Below are positions 24,721 to 31,324 of a stretch of 64,000 nucleotides of DNA, in pieces. This stretch comes from Candidatus Defluviibacillus avedoerensis. GTDB lineage: Bacteria > Pseudomonadota > Gammaproteobacteria > Burkholderiales > Burkholderiaceae_C. Position 1 is the stretch's first letter, and each line of letters starts with the position of its first letter. The position numbers were made by a program, and so were the translations under genes. The notes beneath the pieces are model-generated. The model made no database searches. It worked only from the letters and a program-made list of their open reading frames with translations, and was not told where the DNA came from. The stretch covers positions 248,001 through 312,000 of the forward strand of contig JADJBS010000020.1 of NCBI GenBank assembly GCA_016703665.1, given 5' to 3'.

Positions 24721-25134
24721 TCAGCCCCCCCACGGATTGATCACCGTCACGCCCAGCCCGTCAAAGTCACGAACATTGCGTGTCACCAGGGCAAATTGAT
24801 GCTGCAAGGCGGTCGCGGCCAGCAGCGCATCAATCGCTGGCAGGGGCCGACCTGGCTGTGCCGTCACGCGTCCCCACAGGTCTGCTGTGCTGGCGTCAAC
24901 GGGCAGCAACCGACCCACAAAGTAATTTGGCAGTTCAACTTCCAGCCAGTCAAGCAGGGTAAAGCGGCGCTCAGCGTCTTGTAGCCGCTCTATGCCTTTT
25001 CTGATTTCGCCCAGCGTCAACACGCTCAAGTACAAAGACTGCCGCGGGCGCTCTCGCATCCAGGCCACGACTTGTGCATCAGGCTGCTTACGGCGCAACT
25101 CAGAGAGCACGTTGATGTCGATGAGGTAACTCAC
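24721..25134 (-). CDS. VapC-like PIN-domain toxin of a type II toxin-antitoxin pair
   Basis: A 137-residue PIN-domain ribonuclease using a GTG start (MSYLIDINVLSELRRKQPDA). The acidic metal site is visible: D6, the E in LTLGEIRKGIE, the D in LPAIDALLAATAL, and the D in RNVRDFDGLGV. VapC toxins cut tRNA or rRNA when free of antitoxin. The start lies 2 nt past the stop of the antitoxin gene, the standard coupled order. This resembles the FitB/VapC subgroup paired with Phd/YefM-like antitoxins. Confidence 0.93.
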   Translation of the reverse strand: MSYLIDINVLSELRRKQPDAQVVAWMRERPRQSLYLSVLTLGEIRKGIERLQDAERRFTLLDWLEVELPNYFVGRLLPVDASTADLWGRVTAQPGRPLPAIDALLAATALQHQFALVTRNVRDFDGLGVTVINPWGG

Positions 25135-25136
25135 AC

Positions 25137-25388
25137 TTATAAGCTCACTTCGCGCCCTGGGCTGGGGTCGCGCTCGAACACCAATTCATCTAGCCCCATC
25201 AAGGGTGAGGCCTGCATAAATTCAACAAGCGAGTCACCAGCGCCGCTCAGTTTGTCAAACAGCTCACGCGATACGACTACCGCCATGGATCGCCCATGCA
25301 CCGTGATCTCCTGCGGCCCGTCATGGTTGGCGCGCTGCACCAAATCAGAAAACCGCGCTTTGGCGGTTTGCATCTGCCATGTCTGCAT
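25137..25388 (-). CDS. Phd/YefM-family antitoxin
   Basis: An 83-residue antitoxin starting MQTWQMQTAKARFSDLVQRA, the standard Phd/YefM N-terminus that forms the DNA-binding part. It continues with GPQEITVHGRSMAVVVSREL. The C-terminal tail, rich in acidic residues (LVEFMQASPLMGLDELVFER), is the expected toxin-neutralising segment. It is first in the operon, followed directly by the PIN toxin. A perfect palindrome 31 bp upstream of its start codon fits autorepression. Confidence 0.92.
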   Translation of the reverse strand: MQTWQMQTAKARFSDLVQRANHDGPQEITVHGRSMAVVVSRELFDKLSGAGDSLVEFMQASPLMGLDELVFERDPSPGREVSL

Positions 25389-25418
25389 TTACTTGCCTCA
25401 CTTTCTGAATTCGGCTGC

Positions 25419-25438
25419 ATGGTCAAAATTCTGACCAT
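25419..25438. promoter_or_regulatory. Palindromic operator of the toxin-antitoxin operon
   Basis: Perfect inverted repeat ATGGTCA (25419-25425) and TGACCAT (25432-25438) around a 6-nt spacer. It is located 31 bp upstream of the antitoxin start. Phd/YefM-type antitoxins bind such palindromes to repress their own operon; the assignment is by position and symmetry. Confidence 0.7.
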
Positions 25439-25460
25439 ACAAGTCAGATTGTGTTCAACC

Positions 25461-27014
25461 TCATTCGCTGGCAAACCACCGCGTATTCAGCAACTCCGCC
25501 TCACTGTGCGCCTGCAACGCCTGCCAGTGTGCGTTCGCATCTGTCACAAAGAAGTGTTGCAGCAAAGCCTGCGACAGCCGCCTTGCTCCCGTCGCCAGGC
25601 CAGGGATGTCGCCCGCCACAGCGCCGTGGCTCAGGGTGGAGCCCCAGTTGAACAAATGGATGTTGGCCAGTGCCTTGGCGTGCTCACCATCGGCAGACTT
25701 CAGTTCAAAGCCGTGCCCAAGGTACGGGAAGCCTGCTGCTTCTGTGCAGGCCGTTGCTTTGTCTGGGCCAACGTGCTTTGCCCAGGTGTCGATGTGAGCG
25801 CTGTAGCGGGCCATTTCGGGGCGCTCCAGCAGGTCCACGTCGAAGCCTGTAGCAAAAATGATAGCGTCAAAGCTATATGTTTCCTGCGGAGAGATCGCTT
25901 TGACGCCATCATCCCGAGCATGCACGTCGAGCCAAGTTTCACCCAGACGCAACTCGAAGCTTGCATGGGCGTCGCAGCGGCGCACGGTTTCCCAGGGTGG
26001 GGGAACTTGTTCTGAAAAGATGTACGAATAGATTTGCCATTTGCGCTCGTCGTCCAGCGCCTCAAAGCCTGCGAGGCAGCCGGGGAAGGCGGTCCATTTG
26101 CTTTTATTGACTTGCGGCAACTGGTCGCGGCGGCAGAACTGGGTGACTTTGGCACCGGCCTCAAGGGCACAGGCGGCGTTATCGAATGCAGATGCGCCCG
26201 CACCGAGCACGCCGATGTGCAGGCCTTTGAGTGCGTCAAAGTTGATCGGATCGGCACTGTGGAATACGCGTGAGTGACCTTGGGCCTGCAGCGCGTTCAA
26301 AGACGGAAAGCTGGGCCAGCGCGGTGCGCCAGAGCCGTCCCGCCCCAGGGCCAGCACCAGCTTGCGACACAGCAGAGTGCGCTGCCCGCTGGCGTCTTGT
26401 ACCTTGGCAGAAATCAGGGTGCTGTCGCCTTCGCCGGGCAGGTCGGACACTTCCAGCAAACGGGTTTGGTTGGCTATGGGCAGATTCATCACATCGCGCA
26501 CCCACAGCAGGTAGTCGCGCCAGTCCAAGCGGCCCACCTTGTGCAGGCCTGTCCAGCCGGGGGTGGCGGGGTGGAAATGGCTTTGCTCGCCCTCGCCGTG
26601 CTGGGCCTCGTACCAGGCGCGAAAGGTCATGGAGGGGACACCCAGGTCTGGCCCAGTCAGGTGCTTAGGGCTGCGCAATGTGAGCATGCGCGCGTAGGTG
26701 TCCCAGGGGCCCTCTTGGCCATAGGCGGCTTGGTCAATGGCCTGGATATTGCGGATTCCGTCTCGCATCAACGCCTGGGCCACCGTCTGCCCACACATGC
26801 CACCACCGGCAATGAGCACATCCAGCACGGGCTGGCCATCGGGACTGATGTGCGGGTTCACCCAATTGGCAGGGGGCACGTTCAGTCTTTCCAGGTCAAC
26901 GCGCGCCTGCTGAGTCAGGGCCTGAAGTGCGAGCTGGTTTCTCTGCGATGCAATCAGTTGCAAGGGAACGGGCGACAAAGGGGTAGGCGACGAAGGGGTG
27001 GCAGTAGCGTTCAT
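25461..27014 (-). CDS. FAD/NAD(P)-binding flavoprotein, CzcO/Baeyer-Villiger monooxygenase-like
   Basis: A 517-residue flavoprotein from the ATG at 27014 (MNATATPSSPTPLSPVPLQL); the longer frame to 27053 overlaps the divergent gene. The FAD site is VLDVLIAGGGMCGQTVAQAL, and a second dinucleotide site follows (HIGVLGAGASAFDNAACALE). The motif FDAIIFATGFDVDL marks the CzcO / flavin-containing monooxygenase-like group (COG2072). Substrate unknown; these proteins include monooxygenases annotated misleadingly as 'K+ transport' flavoproteins. It is divergent from the HCCA-isomerase-like gene across only 37 bp, which suggests joint regulation. Confidence 0.85.
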   Translation of the reverse strand: MNATATPSSPTPLSPVPLQLIASQRNQLALQALTQQARVDLERLNVPPANWVNPHISPDGQPVLDVLIAGGGMCGQTVAQALMRDGIRNIQAIDQAAYGQEGPWDTYARMLTLRSPKHLTGPDLGVPSMTFRAWYEAQHGEGEQSHFHPATPGWTGLHKVGRLDWRDYLLWVRDVMNLPIANQTRLLEVSDLPGEGDSTLISAKVQDASGQRTLLCRKLVLALGRDGSGAPRWPSFPSLNALQAQGHSRVFHSADPINFDALKGLHIGVLGAGASAFDNAACALEAGAKVTQFCRRDQLPQVNKSKWTAFPGCLAGFEALDDERKWQIYSYIFSEQVPPPWETVRRCDAHASFELRLGETWLDVHARDDGVKAISPQETYSFDAIIFATGFDVDLLERPEMARYSAHIDTWAKHVGPDKATACTEAAGFPYLGHGFELKSADGEHAKALANIHLFNWGSTLSHGAVAGDIPGLATGARRLSQALLQHFFVTDANAHWQALQAHSEAELLNTRWFASE

Positions 27015-27051
27015 GGCTACACGATAATCCAATTTTTGAGCGGAACACCTC

Positions 27052-27699
27052 ATGCACCAAGCTACCGTGGATTGCTACTACAGCCTGTCGTCGCCCTGGG
27101 CCTATCTGGGTGGTCCGCAAACGGCGGACATTGTTCAGCGCTACCACGTGAATCTGGTACTCAAACCCTATGATTTTCAGGCTGTGGTGCCGCACACCGG
27201 GGGCATTCCGCTGAAGACCCGGCCCGAAGCCAGGCGCACGTATCACGCGCTGGAGCTGGCGCGGTGGCGCGACTATTTGGGTTTGCCATTGAATCTGGAG
27301 CCAGCGCACTACCCCAAGGGTGTGGCGACCGACCCGAATTGGAACAAGTACGCGGGCTGGATGGTGATTGCAGCGCAGAACCTTTACCAGGCTGGGGCGG
27401 GGCCCAACCCGTTTGTGCTGTCACATGCGCTGCTGCGCGCGCTGTGGGCCGAAGAACGAGACACATCGCAGCCAGATGTTCGTGTGGCAGTTGCCAATGA
27501 AAATGGCTTTGATGGTGCCAGGCTGCTAGACATGGAAGCGGCAGGCAGCACACAGGCGATTTACCAGAGCTTTAGCCAGGACGCTATTGATGCAGGGGTG
27601 TTCGGCGCACCGATATTTGTTCTGAAGGGCGAGCGGTTTTGGGGGCAAGACCGCTTGATGTTCCTGGAACGTGCATTGGCAAAGGCAGCTGCGCGCTGA
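27052..27699 (+). CDS. DsbA-family 2-hydroxychromene-2-carboxylate isomerase-like protein
   Basis: A 215-residue thioredoxin-fold protein of the kappa-GST/HCCA isomerase group. The N-terminus VDCYYSLSSPWAYLGGPQTA carries the SxPW-type active-site serine region in place of CxxC. The helical insert and the C-terminal VFGAPIFVLKGERFWGQDRL are diagnostic. True HCCA isomerases use glutathione in naphthalene degradation; family members have broader roles in aromatic or thiol metabolism. It is divergent from the flavoprotein monooxygenase, which is compatible with a shared aromatic pathway. Confidence 0.9.
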   Translation: MHQATVDCYYSLSSPWAYLGGPQTADIVQRYHVNLVLKPYDFQAVVPHTGGIPLKTRPEARRTYHALELARWRDYLGLPLNLEPAHYPKGVATDPNWNKYAGWMVIAAQNLYQAGAGPNPFVLSHALLRALWAEERDTSQPDVRVAVANENGFDGARLLDMEAAGSTQAIYQSFSQDAIDAGVFGAPIFVLKGERFWGQDRLMFLERALAKAAAR

Positions 27700-27726
27700 G
27701 ATGTGAGCCTTGATCAGTTTGGCCGA

Positions 27727-28680
27727 TCAAGGGGCAGTAGAACCGGCTTCGAGGATGCTAGTCTGGGCACGGTTACGGCCATTGTTCTTGGCAAGATACA
27801 GGTTCTGATCGGCAGACCGAAACAGCGCGCCAAGAAGGCCGTTGGCATGGGGCATGAAAGCCCCACCCACTGACGTGGTCACGATGCCCCAGTCGGCGTT
27901 TTTTTCATGGGGTACGGCACAGTTACGCACGGTGGTCACCACAGCCATGGCCAGCAGTTCAAAGTCTCCCCGCTTGACGTTCGGCAGGATGATGGCGAAT
28001 TCTTCCCCGCCATAGCGCGCAGCAAAAGCACGGCTTAAGCCACTGTGACGCGCGGCATTGTCGATGGCGGTGGCAACTGAACGCAGACATTCATCGCCCA
28101 TCTGGTGACCGTAGTGGTCGTTGTAGCGCTTGAAGTTGTCAATGTCGATCATCAGAACCGCAAAACTGCCCTGCACCTGGCAGGCATGTGCCCAGGCAGC
28201 GTCGGTTCTTTCATCCATGTGCCGACGATTGAGCAGGCCTGTCAGTCCGTCGCGGTTGGCCTGCTCCAGCAGGTTGGCATTGGCAGTGGCCAGCTTTTGG
28301 CGCAATCCTGCCACGCGCGCCATCGCCTTCATTTTGGCGCGTAGCACCGGCTCAGGCGCATTCTTGGCGATCAGATCATCGCCACCCGCCTCAATGGCGG
28401 TGACCAGGTTGTCAGTGGTGTCGGAGCCTGTCAAAAAGATGATGGGCGTCCAGGCCCATTCCTGCGAGGCCTCAAATTTGCGGATTAGGTCAGTGGCTTT
28501 AAACCCATCCATCACAGGCATCTGGATGTCCATCAGCACCAAATCCGGCGCAAATTCCCTGAAGCTGTCGACTGCAACAGCACCGTTTTCCGCCACGAGC
28601 ACATGATGCCCGAACGACCTTAAACGGGATGTCAGAACCATCGCAACAGACTGTGCATCATCAACAAGCAGGATTTTCAT
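27727..28680 (-). CDS. Response regulator with GGDEF diguanylate cyclase domain
   Basis: A 317-residue protein starting at the ATG at 28680 (MKILLVDDAQSVAMVLTSRL); upstream sequence in the same frame has no family character. The receiver domain covers about 1-125, with phosphoacceptor D51 (LVLMDIQMPVMDG) and switch lysine absent or shifted (DDLIAKNAPEP). A short linker precedes the GGDEF domain (about 155-310) with active-site GGEEF in RYGGEEFAIILPN. The RxxD inhibitory site expected five residues before GGEEF is absent (LSRA), so product inhibition is likely lost. It makes c-di-GMP on phosphorylation. No partner kinase is adjacent. Confidence 0.92.
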   Translation of the reverse strand: MKILLVDDAQSVAMVLTSRLRSFGHHVLVAENGAVAVDSFREFAPDLVLMDIQMPVMDGFKATDLIRKFEASQEWAWTPIIFLTGSDTTDNLVTAIEAGGDDLIAKNAPEPVLRAKMKAMARVAGLRQKLATANANLLEQANRDGLTGLLNRRHMDERTDAAWAHACQVQGSFAVLMIDIDNFKRYNDHYGHQMGDECLRSVATAIDNAARHSGLSRAFAARYGGEEFAIILPNVKRGDFELLAMAVVTTVRNCAVPHEKNADWGIVTTSVGGAFMPHANGLLGALFRSADQNLYLAKNNGRNRAQTSILEAGSTAP

Positions 28681-28866
28681 GCGATCTTCCTCGGGCATGA
28701 AGTGTCGCTGATTCGCTGAGGCGTACCCGCAGCAATATGTAACAACCCTGAAACCATCAGGCCCAATCAAAAACACATCGGCTGCGGGATGGGCCGCAAC
28801 ATCAATCCAGCGCCGTCTGAGCATGCGAAAATATCTGGCTTCGCTCAACCCCACTTTAGATTCGTC

Positions 28867-29952
28867 ATGAAAATTGCAGTCCTCCCCGGTGATGGCATCG
28901 GTACAGAAATCGTCGCAGAAGCCGTCAAGGTGCTCAATGTGCTGGATTTGCCTTTTGAAATGGAAACCGCCTTGGTGGGTGGCGCGGCATACGAGGCCCA
29001 TGGGCACCCGCTGCCAGATTCCACATTGAAGCTGGCCAAAGAAGCCGACGCCGTGCTATTTGGCGCTGTGGGCGACTGGAAATATGACAAGCTGGACCGC
29101 CCCTTGCGTCCAGAACAGGCCATTTTGGGTTTGCGCAAGAACCTGGGCTTGTTTGCCAACTTTCGCCCTGCGATTTGCTACGAAGAGTTGGTTGGTGCGT
29201 CAAGCCTGAAGCCAGAACTGATTTCAGGCCTGGACATCTTGATCATCCGCGAGCTGACCGGCGACATTTATTTTGGTCAGCCACGCGGTCGCCGCACGGC
29301 GGTGGATGGGCACTTTCCTGGTACCGAAGAAGCCTTTGACACCATGCGTTACAGCAAGCCTGAGATTGAGCGCATCGCGCATGTGGCTTTTCAGGCGGCT
29401 CGCAAGCGCAGCAAGAAGGTCACCAGCGTTGATAAGGCCAATGTGTTGGAAACCTTCCAGTTCTGGAAAGACGTCGTCACCGAGGTGCATGCCCAGTACC
29501 CTGACGTAGAACTGCAACACATGTATGTGGATAACGCTGCCATGCAGCTCGTCAAGGCCCCCAAGGCGTTTGACGTGGTGGTCACCGGCAACATGTTTGG
29601 CGACATCCTGTCGGACGAGGCCTCGATGCTGACGGGCTCCATTGGCATGTTGCCATCTGCCAGCCTGAATTCGTCGAACCAAGGTTTGTACGAACCCAGC
29701 CACGGCAGTGCGCCGGACATTGCTGGTAAGAATATTGCAAACCCGTTGGCTACAATATTGTCTGCAGCCATGATGTTACGTTTCTCACTCAACCAGCCCG
29801 AAGCCGCCAACCGCATTGAAACTGCGGTCAAGACCGTGCTCGCGTCTGGATTGCGTACGGCGGATATCTGGTCCGAAGGCACAACCAAAGTCAACACCCA
29901 GCAAATGGGCGCGGCTGTGGTCGCAGCCATTACGAAAACAACCAAAGGCTGA
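28867..29952 (+). CDS. leuB: 3-isopropylmalate dehydrogenase
   Basis: A 361-residue NAD+-dependent dehydrogenase for the third step of leucine synthesis. The start is the ATG at 28867 (MKIAVLPGDGIGTEIVAEAV). Landmarks: GAVGDWKYDKLDRPLRPEQA, the substrate-binding arginines in RELTGDIYFGQPRG, the metal-binding segment GDILSDEASMLTGSIGMLPS, and the NAD-binding YEPSHGSAPDIAGKNIANP. leuC and leuD, usually just upstream in Burkholderiales, are not in the window; a diguanylate cyclase lies there instead, divergently. No strong RBS is seen. asd follows 85 bp later. Confidence 0.97.
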   Translation: MKIAVLPGDGIGTEIVAEAVKVLNVLDLPFEMETALVGGAAYEAHGHPLPDSTLKLAKEADAVLFGAVGDWKYDKLDRPLRPEQAILGLRKNLGLFANFRPAICYEELVGASSLKPELISGLDILIIRELTGDIYFGQPRGRRTAVDGHFPGTEEAFDTMRYSKPEIERIAHVAFQAARKRSKKVTSVDKANVLETFQFWKDVVTEVHAQYPDVELQHMYVDNAAMQLVKAPKAFDVVVTGNMFGDILSDEASMLTGSIGMLPSASLNSSNQGLYEPSHGSAPDIAGKNIANPLATILSAAMMLRFSLNQPEAANRIETAVKTVLASGLRTADIWSEGTTKVNTQQMGAAVVAAITKTTKG

Positions 29953-29976
29953 CCCAGCCCGGTTCGTCACGCGCCC

Positions 29977-30000
29977 TCCCCGGCCACGACGAGCCGGGGA
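29977..30000 (+). terminator. Hairpin between leuB and asd
   Basis: Perfect 8-bp stem TCCCCGGC / GCCGGGGA with an 8-nt loop (CACGACGA), 25 bp after leuB. The nearest run of T (30020-30025) is 20 nt away, so it is not a classic intrinsic terminator. It may attenuate, or stabilise the leuB transcript, between leuB and asd. Confidence 0.45.
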
Positions 30001-30037
30001 ACAAATCTCAAATCTTGATTTTTTGAAAGGCGTAGTG

Positions 30038-31177
30038 ATGAGCAAAGTAGGTAATCTGGTCGGCTTGGTGGGCTGGCGCGGCATGGTGGGTTCGGTTCTG
30101 ATGGACCGCATGGCAGCGGAGGGCGACTTTGCCCTGATTGAGCCAGTCTTCTTCTCCACCTCCAATGCTGGCGGCAAAGCACCCAGCTATGCCAAGAACG
30201 AAACCACGCTGAAAGACGCGCACGACATTGCAGCGCTGCAAAAGTGCGACATCATCATTACCGCGCAGGGTGGCGACTACACCACAGAGGTGTACCCCAA
30301 GCTGCGTGCAGCGGGCTGGAACGGCCACTGGATTGACGCGGCCTCCACCCTTCGCATGAAGGATGACGCCATCATCATCTTGGACCCGGTCAATCTGCCT
30401 GTGATCCAAAATTCCTTGTCCAAAGGTGGAAAGAACTGGATTGGTGGCAACTGCACTGTCAGTTGCATGCTAATGGGTGTAGGCGCACTTTACAAAGCCG
30501 GGCTTGTTGAGTGGATGAGCAGCATGACTTACCAGGCGGCATCTGGCGGTGGCGCGCAGCACATGCGTGAATTGCTGACCCAGTTTGGCACCTTGAATGG
30601 TGAAGTTCGCAGCCTGCTGGACGACCCTAAGAGCGCGATTTTGGAAATCGACCGCAAGGTACTGGCCAAGCAACAGGCACTCACTTTGGACGAAACCGCC
30701 AATTTTGGCGTGCCGCTGGGTGGCAGCCTGATTCCCTGGATCGACAAAGATTTGGGCAACGGCATGAGCCGTGAAGAGTGGAAGGCCGGAGCTGAGACCA
30801 ACAAGATTTTGGGCATTGGCGAAGGCTTTGGCTCCGCTGCCATTCCAGTGGACGGTTTTTGCGTGCGTGTGGGTGCCATGCGTTGTCACAGTCAGGCATT
30901 GACCTTCAAGCTAAAGAAGGATGTGCCCGTCGCGGACATCGAGGCCATGATTGCCGCCGACAATGCATGGGTTAAAGTCGTGCCAAATAACAAGGAAGCA
31001 ACCCTGAAGGATCTCACCCCTGTGGCCGTCACTGGTACCCTGGGCATCCCGGTGGGTCGCATTCGTAAACTGGCGATGGGACCGGAGTATGTAGGCGCTT
31101 ACACGATTGGTGACCAGTTGCTGTGGGGGGCTGCAGAACCATTGCGTCGCATGTTGCGAATCCTGCTACAAGCTTGA
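30038..31177 (+). CDS. asd: Aspartate-semialdehyde dehydrogenase
   Basis: A 379-residue enzyme reducing aspartyl phosphate to aspartate semialdehyde for lysine, threonine, methionine and diaminopimelate. The ATG at 30038 begins MSKVGNLVGLVGWRGMVGSV, the NADP-binding loop. The catalytic cysteine is in GGNCTVSCMLMG and the substrate arginine/histidine region in FCVRVGAMRCHSQALTFKLK. The length and the GWRGMVGSVL motif place it in the Gram-negative Asd class. It sits between leuB and fimV, the common Burkholderiales order. Confidence 0.97.
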   Translation: MSKVGNLVGLVGWRGMVGSVLMDRMAAEGDFALIEPVFFSTSNAGGKAPSYAKNETTLKDAHDIAALQKCDIIITAQGGDYTTEVYPKLRAAGWNGHWIDAASTLRMKDDAIIILDPVNLPVIQNSLSKGGKNWIGGNCTVSCMLMGVGALYKAGLVEWMSSMTYQAASGGGAQHMRELLTQFGTLNGEVRSLLDDPKSAILEIDRKVLAKQQALTLDETANFGVPLGGSLIPWIDKDLGNGMSREEWKAGAETNKILGIGEGFGSAAIPVDGFCVRVGAMRCHSQALTFKLKKDVPVADIEAMIAADNAWVKVVPNNKEATLKDLTPVAVTGTLGIPVGRIRKLAMGPEYVGAYTIGDQLLWGAAEPLRRMLRILLQA

Positions 31178-31185
31178 TGACGTTG

Positions 31186-31267
31186 TAGCCTGACAACATC
31201 AAAGAAGCAGCTTTGGCAGCTCTGAGATGGCCCTAAAGGTTAAGCGGTTTATCAGCTTGTCAGGCTA
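31186..31267. repeat. 11-bp inverted repeat after asd
   Basis: TAGCCTGACAA at 31186-31196 and its exact reverse complement TTGTCAGGCTA at 31257-31267 bracket 60 bp in the gap between asd and fimV. It could fold as a long stem-loop in RNA, or act as a pair of protein sites upstream of fimV. There is no T tract. Confidence 0.4.
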
Positions 31268-31324
31268 ACACATTGATGTTATGGTCTATTTTGGATATGA
31301 GCATCGAGAATTTTGGTCCGCGTA

